Positions 44,194 to 53,739 are shown, numbered from the stretch's first letter. The stretch: 64,000 nt of DNA from Adiantum capillus-veneris (GCA_014529385.2 CM043952.1:65954370-66018369); one strand, 5' to 3'. Translations and numbers: made by a program. The notes: a model not told the origin generated them from the letters alone.

Positions 44194-44316
44194 TCAAGAA
44201 AGTAAAAGGAACCATCATTCAAGCTAAAAGCAATCACTAACGCAAGGAAAGAAGTAAAAGATTTGTGAAAGTGTAAAACCGAGATCTTCACCATTTCAAT
44301 TTCGCTACACCTGACA
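43930..44316 (+). repeat. Family E LTR, 3' part
   Basis: It ends TTCGCTACACCTGACA before a primer-binding site. Two CT microsatellites (about 44030-44085 and 44127-44190) are each followed by the same segment beginning AGAAAGTAAAAGGAACCATC, so a unit of about 106 bp is tandemly duplicated. The 5' end of the LTR is not clear and may lie left of 43930. Confidence 0.7.
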
Positions 44317-44317
44317 T

Positions 44318-44329
44318 TGGTATCAGAGC
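44318..44329 (+). other. Primer-binding site of the family E element
   Basis: TGGTATCAGAGC lies one base after the E LTR. The following leader matches 48314-48540 almost base for base (e.g. GAAGGGGGTCTCCACCTA). Confidence 0.95.
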
Positions 44330-44355
44330 TTTGCAAAATTTGCACTAATCATCCA

Positions 44356-44890
44356 ATGAGAAGGGGGTCTCCACCTACGCAAAAGTGCTTGGCAATGTAC
44401 CTTACACGCAAAGCCTCAACACCAGGGTGGCCTCCAATGATCCAAAACCAACTCAAGGCTACGGATAGTGCATACCCCAGTCCTCGTTTAATTGCCTTGG
44501 GACTCTCGAAGTCCTCAAGGGTGAAGAGGCTTGAAAGCCCTTACTTTCTTTGACCCCGGAGCTATGGAAAACTTCATCCATCTAGAATTCTTGAAGCAGA
44601 TGCACTTTGATTATGATGCAGAGGACGGAGAAATTGAAGCTGAGATAGCCACGAGGCAAACTCAGAAAGTGGTACCGCTCATTAGTGCACTTCCAGTGAC
44701 TATACAAGATTATCATGGAAAAGCAGATTTCCACATTATGCAGTTGGGCAATTGCGACGTTCTCTTGGGCATGCCCTGGCACGACAAGAATGATGCAACT
44801 CTCCAAGTCCAGAACCGAACCATCACCGTAATGCAGAAGGGCAAGCCTGTTGTCCTCAAAGTTCGATTGTCTGAACAAAACCCTGAATGA
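44356..44890 (+). pseudogene. Family E leader frame and protease
   Basis: A short frame from ATG 44356 (MRRGSPPTQKCLAMYLTRKA) shifts near 44540 into an aspartic protease domain. That domain has ALTFFDPGAMENFIHLEFLK (D-P-G-A active site) and CDVLLGMPWHDKND, and ends at TGA 44888-44890. Gag and the rest of pol are missing. The leader is joined to the protease, so this is an internal deletion derivative. The protease differs clearly from those of families A, B and C. Confidence 0.75.
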
Positions 44891-44979
44891 CCTCTCTAGT
44901 TGTTTTCTAGTTAGATACTTTTGAACATTGTTTGAGAAAGTATTGTTTGAAATTTGTTTGAAATGGATGCTATCTGTTT

Positions 44980-45440
44980 TAAACCTGTCTTGGTGCTGAT
45001 TTTAAATACTGGTTTCAATGATTGGTGATTTTACTCCCGGGTGGAGAAGTGAAAAATACTGTTTTGGTATTGTTTGAACCTTGGAACGACGCAGGCCGAT
45101 GCATGGAGAGCGTTTCGTTGTATGCTAGAAAACCTCTAAACGACGCAGGCGGATGCCTAGGGAGCGTTTGGTTGTATGCTTAACCTCCAAGCGACGCAGA
45201 CTGCGGTCTGGGGAGCATTTGGTTGTACACTCCTCTGAGCTCATGGCCCAGACCTTTTTAGGTTATTTGCGGGGGGAGTGATGAGGTAGTCGTTGAGTAG
45301 CTTCATACTGCAGACCATTTGTTTCGGGGGAGTGCTCAGCGACGCTGTTTGTTGTGTCTTGTAACATGCATATGTAAGCATTTGTGAAGCATTGTGATGT
45401 GTCAACTATTGAATATTCCTAATTGGATGAGATTGCCTGG
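44980..45440 (+). other. 3' internal region shared with B3
   Basis: GATTGGTGATTTTACTCCCG through GAATATTCCTAATTGGATGA is homologous to B3 30730-31110. Repeated text GACGCAGGC..GGGAGCGTTTGGT occurs three times (about 45070-45220), pointing to a short internal tandem repeat of about 70 bp. Confidence 0.7.
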
Positions 45441-45479
45441 GTATGTAATTTTGATGCATCAAGACACCCGTGGAAGATC

Positions 45480-45964
45480 AGTACGGTTTGGGTGTGATGC
45501 CTAGTAAAAGGGATCACATAAAGACGTTGACTAAAATACAGGAAACAATCACGAATGAAACACTCGAACAATGCGTGCGTATCAATCATGCGATCACATA
45601 ATACTTCATGTGAGGGTTCTTTGGACCTAGGCTCGAGAGCCAAGATCGGTTCTTCCTGAATGATCGAAATCATCCTGTGGGGTTTCTTTGGACCTCGACT
45701 CGAAAGCCAAGATCGGTTCTTCATGATTGATCGAATCTACAACAAGGTTAGCTTCGCTAGAAAAAGCATCCACTAACACATCATCCTTGTGAACAATCCC
45801 ATCATCTTCATGCAACTCATCATGCTTGTGAGAAATCACATCTTGATCATGCAAATCATCATTCTTGTCATTGTCATCCAAATCATCATGCAAATCATTG
45901 TCATTCAAATCATCATGCCTATCATCATGCAAATCCTGTGTATCATGCTTTGGAGAAGAAGAGA
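45480..45964 (-). pseudogene. A4 His/Asp-rich region and tail
   Basis: Frame 46070-45627 encodes DLHDDRHDDLNDNDLHDDLD, KNDDLHDQDVISHKHDEL and EPILAFESRSKETPQDD. The last motif recurs in the inverted tail at 7475-7693. The DNA is a degenerate array of AAATCATCATGC-type words. The lower part (45480-45626) matches the tail region with FLYFSQRLYVIPF. Confidence 0.75.
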
Positions 45965-46393
45965 CTAAGAGAGTCTCCTTTTCCTGATTATGTGCAAAGT
46001 GCGCCTGCACTTGAGAAAAGAGTCGCAACATCTCTTCATGTGTCGAGCGCTCTGTTCGGCCGCCAAGCACGCTTGCTCATGCTCACGCTCCAAGTCGGCC
46101 TTTCTTTCTGCTTTTCTTACTTTGGCTTCCAAGCGGGCTTGCTCGCTCGCACGGGCGATGACTGACATTCTTTCTTGGTACTTACGTTCAATGGTTGCGA
46201 TTCTTTCTTCGCTTTCTAACTTCCTGTCCAGCATCCTCTTGTCGAAAGCCTCCATAGGAGTTAGTGCAATCCTTGTCGTAGATGGGGAAGGGGGAGGGTC
46301 GGAAAAACCTCCTGGTGGGGAAAATTCTTCTTCGCCTCTCTCATGCTCATCACCTCCAAACGAAGTATTCATTCCGCTTCGAGTGATGACCAT
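45965..46393 (-). pseudogene. A4 gag N-terminus
   Basis: It starts at ATG 46393 (MVITRSGMNTSFGGDEHERG), with SPPGGFSDPPPSPSTTRIAL and a Glu/Arg/Lys/Ala-rich coiled coil (SEERIATIERKYQERMSVIA). The central part differs from A3, so the coiled coil is variable in this family. It ends by frameshift into the His/Asp frame near 46000. Confidence 0.8.
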
Positions 46394-46864
46394 TCTGAAG
46401 TCGTGGGTTCTTGTGGTCTTGGGTTCTTAAGTTCACGAGCAACTTGGATTCTTGGGGACCTTGGTTCTTAAGTTCACGAGGAACTTGGGTTCTTGCGGGT
46501 CTTGAGGTTCGTGAGGTTCTTCTTTCGCTTGCAATCTGTATTTGAGAAGGATCTTCTCTTCACCCGAGTTCTACTCCTTTCTGCGGGTGCACCCCTTGGC
46601 GGCCTTGCGCTCACACCAAGGTTGCTTTTTCCCACCTCACGTCGATTGGCCGGCCACTAAGGGCACGGTCCACTCTTAATGAGTGAAAAGAGACAAGGGG
46701 AAGCTGGACAAGCCCTTCTTTCCTAGGATTCCTGTCACTCTTCAAAAACACAATTAAGAATCGACACGCCCAAGCGAACTTGGGTTCATGCGACCGCAAC
46801 AAGCAAAAAAAAATTCTTGTGATTCTTGTGGTTCTTTCCTTGAGTGATACAGAACACTGCCAAA

Positions 46865-46876
46865 GCTCTGATACCA
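46865..46876 (-). other. A4 primer-binding site
   Basis: The minus strand reads TGGTATCAGAGC, one base from the LTR end. Confidence 0.93.
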
Positions 46877-46877
46877 A

Positions 46878-48115
46878 TGTAAGGTGCAGCGGAATGAATG
46901 TTTGCGCTTTGCTCAAGCTGAGTGCTCTGAACTGTGCTCAAGGTTCCTTTTGTTCTTATGGAAGGTAGAGCCTTCCGTTCTTAATGAGAGAATGCTATGA
47001 TCACAAACAAAGTGAATGGACACTGTGCGTGCAAGTGTATGAGACTGAGAGATAGAGAGAGAAGAGAGATACGACACCAGAGACGTTGTAAAACCCTCCT
47101 CCGAAGGCCCCACTCTCGCCAAGCCCCACTCTCGTTGGCGAGAGTGGTCTACTATTGATTGCACAATCTGGTAAAAATGGTATGCATGAGACTGATGCAA
47201 GTCTAGGCTATGTCGACGATGACGACGGGGATGACGAAGTCGAACTAAGGGCTGAAATTTGCAATCTTTCTACTACTGTCCAAAAACGCTATGGGCTGAA
47301 ATCTGCAACTGAGCCAAAAACGCTGATTTTGGGGCTGTTTTCTGTGGGTCTTTGTCTCTGAAAATCTGCAGGTTTAGGGCTGAAAACTGAGGGTCTTAAA
47401 AGCTGAAAACTGATGGTCTTTACGGCTTGAATCTGCTACTCTTTTCGGGGCTGATCTTGCCAGTTCTTCATGGCTGAAAAACGCTGCATATTGAGGTCTG
47501 TCAAGGCTGAAATTCTGCTAACACTGTAGGTTGCAAAAACGCTATGGATGCAAAAACACTAGCTGCAGGGGTTCCTTGGCGATGGTGTCCGATGTAAAAA
47601 CGCCAGGCTGTGGAAGGTGATGGCAATGTTGCAGATGCTGAAAACGCTAGTGAATGCTGTTGAAGAAAATGCTAGGGGAAGGTCCTTGCTTGGAAGGGAG
47701 ACCACCAAGTTCTTGTTGAGAAGTTGCCTATTGAGCTTAGCTCCTGTTGCCTCTTCTGCCATTTAGTGCTAACTTTGGTTTGCTTATATATTTTCTTACC
47801 CAAATTGCCCTACCTACTTTTGTTGGAAAGTCACTTAAATTAATAAGTGAAAAATGCCAAAAATAGGTAAAATAGGCTAAATGCACTGGAAAATTCCCCT
47901 GATGGAATCTGATGGATTCTGATGGGAATACTGATGATCATGTTGTGTGCAACCAAAGGATATGCATCTAATCTAAGTGTCTAGACATGCACGGTCTGCG
48001 AACAGACTCACAAAAGTGCCAGATCACTTCCTATTCTAGACTGACTTGACTGAATTGAACCCTGGTCATGCTGCAGCTTGTCCACGGACACATAGGGTTG
48101 GATGTGTCATGTGAC

Positions 48116-48117
<2 letters not shown>
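46878..48117 (-). repeat. A4 5' LTR
   Basis: 1,240 bp, on the minus strand TGTCACATGACACATCC to CTGCACCTTACA. A TATA-like ATATATAAGC lies near 47787. A run of AAACGCT/GCTGAAAA motifs lies at 47230-47650. The segment 47100-47150 has a duplicated CCCCACTCTCG. Confidence 0.88.
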
Positions 48118-48192
<75 letters not shown>

Positions 48193-48313
48193 CAAGGAAA
48201 GTAAAAGGAACCATCATTCAAGCTAAAAGCAATCACTAACACAAGGAAAGAAGTAAAAGATTTGTGAAAGTGTAAAACCTAGATCTTCCATTTCAATTTC
48301 GCTTTACTTGACA
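48118..48313 (+). repeat. Family E LTR remnant with CT microsatellite
   Basis: A CT tract (48120-48187) is followed by AAGGAAAGTAAAAGGAACC and the LTR end TTTCGCTTTACTTGACA. The primer-binding site TGGTATCAGAGC follows at 48315-48326. The 5' part is cut by the A4 LTR. Confidence 0.8.
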
Positions 48314-48563
48314 TTGGTATCAGAGCTTTGAAAAATTTGCACTAATCATCCCATGAGAAGGGGGTCTCCACCTAGGCAAAAGTGCTTGGCAATGTACCTT
48401 ACACGCAAAGCCTCAACACCACGGTGGCCTCCAATGATCCAAAACCAACTCAAGGCTATGGATAGTGCATACCCCAGTCCTCGGTTAGTTGCCTTGGGAC
48501 TCTCGAAGTCCTCAAGGATGAAGAGGCTCAATTTGTCTCAGGATTGTACAGCCAAAGGCAATT
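48314..48563 (+). pseudogene. Family E/D-type internal region, left part
   Basis: A frame from ATG 48353 reads MRRGSPPRQKCLAMYLTRKA, nearly identical to 44356 onward. The end (CGGTTAGTTGCCTTGGG...CCAAAGGCAATT) is homologous to the family D internal region near 51375-51470, so families D and E share internal sequence. It is interrupted by the solo LTR A5. Confidence 0.7.
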
Positions 48564-49686
48564 TGTCACGTGCACATCTAACCTTGTGTGCATGTGGACA
48601 AGCTGTACCTACTTCTAAGGTTTAGGTAGCCTAGAAGGTGTTATGGCACCCTTGTGAGCCTGTACGCGGGCCGTGCATGTCCAGGCACTTAGAGTATATA
48701 TCTCCACACCCTCTAATTGCACAACCCATTAGAACCCAGCATGAGCATTTTTGACCGCATGAACCTAGTTCCCAAAACTGCATGTGAACCACCTCTTAAG
48801 TGGCATTATTATTAATAAGTGACTTTTTCACTTATTAGTATTGCCAGAACGTGGGGACTCATCTTGCACTACTCGACCCAGCATATTTCACCTATAAAGG
48901 GAGGCAAGGCGCGCCAGTAGACAGCAGAAGAAGCAAAAGACAGAGGCCCAACAGCTCCGGCAACAGATTAACCTCCCTGGCGTTTCTCCTCAGCAGGCCC
49001 AGACAGGCTAGCATTTTTGCATGACTTGCAGCAACGTTTGCAGATCCAGAAGACCAGCGTTTTCGGCGTAGAGGACCAGCGTTTTCCGAGCGGCCTTTAG
49101 CCTTGCTGAACCGCTACCACCCGCCAACAGAACCTCGCTGCAGTCGCCCTAGCGCAGCAGATCAGCCAGCCCTCAGTTTTCAGCATCAAGAACAGCCAGC
49201 ATTTTCAGAATTCAGCCTCAAGACAGCCAGCGTTTTTGCAGTTCTCAGCCTTGCATGCATCAACAGTTGCAGATCCGCCTCGTAGCATTATCTCAGTTGC
49301 AGAACCACAGCAGTAGACCCTAGCGTTTTCAGATTTCAGCCCATTGACAGCCTCGTCGTCGGCACCGTCAACGTCATCTCGTCGATACTTCGTCCCGCAT
49401 CATAGCATCTAGACCAATGTACCAGACTTGTGCAATCTAAAGCAAATACCTCTCTAGCAATAGAGAGGGGGGTTTGAGCCCCCATCTTGTGTCGTCTCTT
49501 CTCTCTCTCTCTAGCACTCTCATGCACTTTGCACTCTCAGCTTTCCACTCTCTTTGTTTTGGTCATTGCACATTCTCTCTCTAAGTGCGGAAGGCTCTCC
49601 CTTCCTCTATAGTAAAAGGAACCTTGAGCACTCATTGTTCACTCATCCTCAGCTTACACCATCATTCACTTCCGCTGCACATTACA
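48564..49686 (+). repeat. A5: solo family A LTR
   Basis: It starts TGTCACGTGCACATC and ends CTGCACATTACA. The flanks are CAATT on the left and TAATT on the right, a near-perfect 5-bp duplication, and the interrupted internal sequence lines up across it. The TATA-like CCTATAAAGG is near 48892. Its hairpin is CCTCTCT..AGAGAGG, changed on both arms relative to other copies. Confidence 0.85.
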
Positions 49687-49691
49687 TAATT

Positions 49692-50112
49692 GCAAGAGCT
49701 CGCAAAAGAACAAAGGCAAAGGCAATCTTGACGAGTACGGCGGCAAAGATGGTGTTTCCACTCACGAAATCGGCATGGCACACATGGCGGCAACCACAAT
49801 GGCCACAATGCCAAACATCTAGTCCGGTGGATGTTGCTGCCACTTTCTTCAGCCAGAGAGAGGCTTGTGAGTGGCAGAGAGGGGCAACGGTGCTCCCTAC
49901 ATATGATTTGGACCCATGTGTTGGAGTTCAAGTTATCGGTGTTTGAATCCATGGGTCACAGTTCAAGGGACATGCATCTGGCAAGGAAAGTGAGACGTAT
50001 ACAAAATACTATGAATGTGCTGCAGACAATCCATTGTTGTTGGCCGGATTGTGGGCAAGATGTGTTCCGGCAATCCATTGTCTAGGAAAGTTTGGACCTG
50101 ATATGTTCACAC
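49692..50112 (+). mobile_element. Family D/E internal region, right part
   Basis: GCAAGAGCTCGCAAAAGAAC onward continues the region interrupted by A5 and matches the D internal segment 51465-51860 (CAGCCAGAGAGAGGCTTGTG, GTTGGAGTTCAAGTTAT). It ends where the LTR D1 starts at 50113. No clear coding function. Confidence 0.7.
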
Positions 50113-50302
50113 TATTAGAGTTTTGGCATCTCAAGTGAATTGCCCAACGTGATCCCATTATGTAGTTTCGCTTTTAGGTATTTAATTTACTTATTTGTCA
50201 AAGTCTTGGGTAAGGCAATTTACTGAGGTTGCTATATAAACAACCCCTTGCCTCCAATGTATACACATTCAGTTATTCATTGCAAGGTTGATTGGTTCAG
50301 GA

Positions 50303-50352
<50 letters not shown>

Positions 50353-50397
50353 CTCACTCCCCTTGGTCTCTACGCTTCCGCATCGGCGACTTTGACA
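50113..50397 (+). repeat. Family D LTR D1
   Basis: It starts TATTAGAGTTTTGGCATC, has a TATA box CTATATAAAC near 50231 and a CT tract (50305-50350), and ends CGGCGACTTTGACA. It is directly followed by the primer-binding site. Confidence 0.88.
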
Positions 50398-50409
50398 TGG
50401 TATCAGAGC
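50398..50409 (+). other. Primer-binding site of the family D element
   Basis: TGGTATCAGAGC lies immediately after D1, followed by TTGGTGTAGC. Confidence 0.95.
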
Positions 50410-52088
50410 TTGGTGTAGCTCGGTGATCGAAGCCCTTAGCGTGGAGGAGCTGTCCCGCGAAGAAGAGAAGCACACAACTCGTCGCCGGCATTCATTCCCA
50501 CCCTGTCCCGCTGCCCATCGCTGCTACTTGCGTTTTGAAACGCCGTTGTGCAGCGGTGCCGGACACACTCTCTACTCTTGCGTTTTAAAACGTTGTTGCA
50601 CACAGCTGCGCCAAGCCCCCCTATGCTCCTGTGCGTTTCAAACTCCGGCTGCAACTGGCGATTTTCCCCTTTGGCGCCACATCCCACCCCCTCTGTCACC
50701 AACGTTTTGAAATGCTACTGTTAGCCCACCCTCGGCGATGCTGCCTGGCCTCCCTTTGCGACAGGCACCAATGGCCTCGTGCCCCTTGCGTTTTTTGAAA
50801 CGCTGCTCTGCAGCGACGAGCTTCTCTCTTGCTACGTTTTTTTTTATAAAAACGCCAGAGCCTACAAGCAGCTTTGAGGTCAAAACAGGGCATTGTCGCG
50901 CGGAAAGGAGCATATGGAGCCAGAAGGTGGAGTTGAAGAGGGGTGTGAAGCGGTTTGGGAGACGGTGAGGCGAGCGGCTTTGCAGTTGAAGAGAGGGATA
51001 GCAGAGGGTTTGAAGCAGTTTGGCATAAGCTGTGGAGTGGAAAAGCGGCTTGGAAGAGGTGAGGAGATTGAAGATCTTGCGGCCTGGGATTCGTGCGGCC
51101 ACCTTTGGAGTGCAAAAAGGTACCAAATTACCAGTTTTTTGCAACTTCATCATGGCCCCCCTTGCTCGAGCACCCGCGACGACAACGACCAAAAGCAACA
51201 AGTGGCTATGGATAGCGGATCCACCATCCAGTTAGCGGCCTATGCACCGGCACAGTTCTCAAGGAACCCGACAAATTGTTTGGCTCAAGTTTGTGAAATC
51301 AAAAGCAAATGGAGGAGTTCGCTAGAGGGCAGCGACAAAGGTCAGTTGGACAAGGATGGCACTACCAGTACTCAGTTAGTTGCCTTGGTACCCACGAGGT
51401 ACGATCACAGTTGTCATGATGTGACTCGACGCTTTGTTTAGCTCGAGAGTTTGAACCAAAGGCAAAAGCAAGAACTCATAAATAGACAACGACAAAGGCA
51501 AGCTAGACAAAGATTACGGTAATAAAGATTTGGCAAAGAAGATCGACATAGCACATTTGGCGGTGGCCACAGTGGCCTTGACATCAGCTTTCGACAGGTG
51601 TCACAACTAGCTTCAGCCAGAGAGAGGCTTGTGAGTGGCAGAGGGACAAGCAGTTTTCCCTATAATTAATTTGGACCTTTGTGTTGGAGTTCAAGTTATT
51701 GGTGTTTGGACCCGTAGGTCGGAGTTCAATACACACGCATCTGGCAGGGAACCAATCACGCATCTAAAACACTACGGATGGGTGCACCAATCCATTGTTG
51801 TTGGTCAGATTATGGACAGCATATGTTCCAACAGTTCATTATCTTGGAGTTTTATATTTTGGACGTGTTTTCACAGTTCACGAATGGGGATTATTGGACG
51901 TAGTGTGGTTTACAATTCAAAGTTTCTAAGAGGCAACCGATGCTCAAGATGGCATTATTTTCAGGTACAAAGTTGAGGGTAGCAAAACCGAGGTGTATCC
52001 AGTATCCCGGCCGGTGTTGGGGTGTCCATGGTAGCTTCTACATCGACTTGGTCTCACTATTGATGTCCACTATGAGCTACAGAAAGGG
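50410..52088 (+). mobile_element. Family D internal region (non-autonomous)
   Basis: 1.68 kb between D1 and D2 without RT, integrase or protease. The first part (50525-50860) carries spaced palindromes of the GCGTTTT..AAACGC type. A frame from ATG 51208 (MDSGSTIQLAAYAPAQFSRN) runs to 51441; I do not recognise the protein, and its end region is shared with family E. The region ends with a purine run CAGAAAGGG before D2. With LTRs of about 285 bp this is a small, TRIM-like or SMART-like element. Confidence 0.75.
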
Positions 52089-52279
52089 TGTTAGAGTTTT
52101 GGCATCTCAAGTGAGCTGCCCAATGTGATCCCATTATTTAGTTTGGCTTTTAGGTATTTATTTTACTTATTTGTCAAAGTCTTGGGTAGGGCAATTTACT
52201 GAGGTTGCTTATATAGCAACCCCTTGCCTCCATTGTATACACATTCAGTTATTCATTGCCAAGGTTGATTGGTTCAAGA

Positions 52280-52344
<65 letters not shown>

Positions 52345-52382
52345 CCCTTGGTCTCTACGCTTCCGCATCGGCGACTTTGACA
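52089..52382 (+). repeat. Family D LTR D2
   Basis: It starts TGTTAGAGTTTTGGCATC, has a CT tract (about 52281-52342), and ends GGCGACTTTGACA. It is followed not by flanking DNA but by another copy of the family D 3' internal region. Confidence 0.88.
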
Positions 52383-52582
52383 CACTTCACGAATGGGGAT
52401 TCTTAGACGTAGTGTGGTCTACAGTTCAATTTTATGTGAGTACTCAAGATGGCATTCTTCTCCGGTTCATGCTAACAAATCGGCGAGGTGTATCAAGCAG
52501 ACAGCAGATGGTGGAATGTCCATGATAGCTTCTTCATCGACTTGGTCTTCCTACATATGTCCACTATGAGTTGCAGAGAGGG
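52383..52582 (+). mobile_element. Second copy of the family D 3' internal end
   Basis: TTCACGAATGGGGATTCTTA through TGAGTTGCAGAGAGGG is homologous to 51876-52088, including the terminal purine run. It lies between two LTRs, showing a tandem LTR-internal-LTR arrangement. Confidence 0.85.
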
Positions 52583-52831
52583 TATTAGAGTTATAGCATC
52601 TCAAGTGAATGGCCCAATGTGATCCTAATATTTATTTTGGCTTTAGGTATTTATTTTACTTATTTGTCACAGTTTTGGGTAGGGCAATTTGTCAAAGCTA
52701 GTATATACGGAACACTCAGCCCCATTGTATAATCACTAATTCATTGCCCAATTGGTTGGTTCCAACGAACTCTGTCTCTCTCTCGTGTATTCTCTCCCTC
52801 ATTATACACTTCCGCATCGTCAACTTTGACA
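52583..52831 (+). repeat. Family D LTR D3
   Basis: It starts TATTAGAGTTATAGCATC, has a TATA-like GTATATACGG near 52703, only a short CT tract, and ends GTCAACTTTGACA. It lacks a proper primer-binding site afterwards (TGGCAATCTC). Confidence 0.85.
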
Positions 52832-53507
52832 TGGCAATCTCTAAGAGGAGTTGTGTCTTGCAAAATTAAAGCGTGAAGTGTTCTTTCAGGAGGATCAATT
52901 CCATTTGTGTTAAGGCTTGTATCAGTGTTCTCCCAATGCCAACCAATTACAGTTGGTCCGTGTTTCCATGCTCTTGTGGCAACTTTCACGTTGGTCTTGC
53001 ACCCCAAGCCCTCTTTCCATTGAATCGCATCTTCAATACAGTCATAGCCCTCTTCATGGAAAAGGTATGCATGTTTACTCCTCGGGTTAGGTAATTTTCT
53101 TGCTCCTTTGTTCGGGCTTTGTGACAACTCTCATTTCCTCATTTTGCTAGGGGCAGCCGAAATCCACTCTAGAGAAGAGCTCACAGTACTACATGAATCA
53201 TTGATTGGGCTTTGTTCATTCAGTTCCTCACTCGGCCCCTCTACCAACCACAACGCACATGTACAATACCACTCCATACAAAGCCTGATATGAAAATACC
53301 ACCTTAGATACAGCTGGGCTAGGCCACAAAACAGCCTTCACTTGCTATCCTCCTCTTGAGAGAGACCCGACCATACGCAATGGTCCAGCCATGAGATGAT
53401 ACACTCTAACAATAGTTTCTCAAAGCAAGGCTCAACACCTTCTCAGGCGTTTCTGAGAGTCTAAACACCCTTTGCATGGTTGCTGAACAGGAGCTTCACA
53501 GACATGA

Positions 53508-53509
<2 letters not shown>
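52832..53509. other. Intron 1 sequence next to exon 1
   Basis: No mobile-element homology recognised. A minus-strand frame (53127-52741, MSQSPNKGARKLPNPRSK..., WHWENTDTSLNTNGIDPPER) is open for 128 codons but matches no family I know and overlaps LTR D3, so I do not call it a gene. Confidence 0.45.

Positions 53510-53592
<83 letters not shown>
53510..53592. repeat. CT/GT compound microsatellite at the exon 1 donor
   Basis: Plus strand: about 27 CT units followed by about 13 GT units. In the MRE11 transcript it reads (CA)n then (GA)n, beginning roughly 10 nt after the exon 1 splice donor. Confidence 0.9.
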
Positions 53593-53595
<3 letters not shown>

Positions 53596-53598
53596 AAC

Positions 53599-53739
53599 CT
53601 GGCGCTGCTCAGCAATCGAGCAAATCTCGTCGAAGGCATTGAAAGAGTCGTGGCGTCTGATCTCATCTTTCTCCATGTAGCCAAGGTGGCAGTCCGTAGC
53701 CACCAACACCCGCAGCGTGTCGCTGCTGCTCTGCTCCAT
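53599..53739 (-). CDS. MRE11: MRE11 exon 1 (start of coding sequence)
   Basis: Mre11 is the 3'-5' exo/endonuclease subunit of the nuclear Mre11-Rad50-Nbs1 complex that processes DNA double-strand breaks. This exon encodes residues 1-47: MEQSSSDTLRVLVATDCHLG then YMEKDEIRRHDSFNAFDEIC and SIAEQRQ. DCHLGY is phosphoesterase motif I; Asp16 and His18 correspond to metal ligands Asp20 and His22 of human MRE11. The start has a good context (A at -3, G at +4). It ends at CAG|GTTTCT in phase 0 and joins exon 2 at [12 protein letters not shown]. Together the four exons give 170 residues with no break. Confidence 0.96.

Larger units (their letters stand above)
45480..48117 (-). mobile_element. A4: family A element, 3' truncated and internally deleted
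   Basis: Minus strand: LTR 48117-46878, primer-binding site, leader, gag N-terminus, His/Asp-rich segment and part of the 3' tail. Capsid, zinc knuckle and protease are deleted, so the gag coiled coil leads straight to the His/Asp region. The element is cut near 45480 next to family B 3' sequence. No 3' LTR is present. Confidence 0.85.
22121..53598 (-). other. MRE11: MRE11 intron 1, 31,478 bp
   Basis: The donor GTTTCT at 53598 and acceptor ...TTGTTCAG at 22121 join exon 1 to exon 2 in phase 0 at the conserved sequence [13 protein letters not shown]. The intron is filled with family A, B, D and E retrotransposon remnants in both orientations, a MITE and microsatellites. Positions 22121-22717 show nothing I recognise. 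Intronic status depends on the exons being one transcript, which the in-phase join and residue conservation support. Confidence 0.88.

Noticed and set aside
52741-53127. 128-codon minus-strand open frame in intron 1 near exon 1
   Set aside because: No recognisable domain, it overlaps LTR D3 at one end, and the splice structure of MRE11 does not need it. It could be a TE fragment, but nothing supports a gene call.
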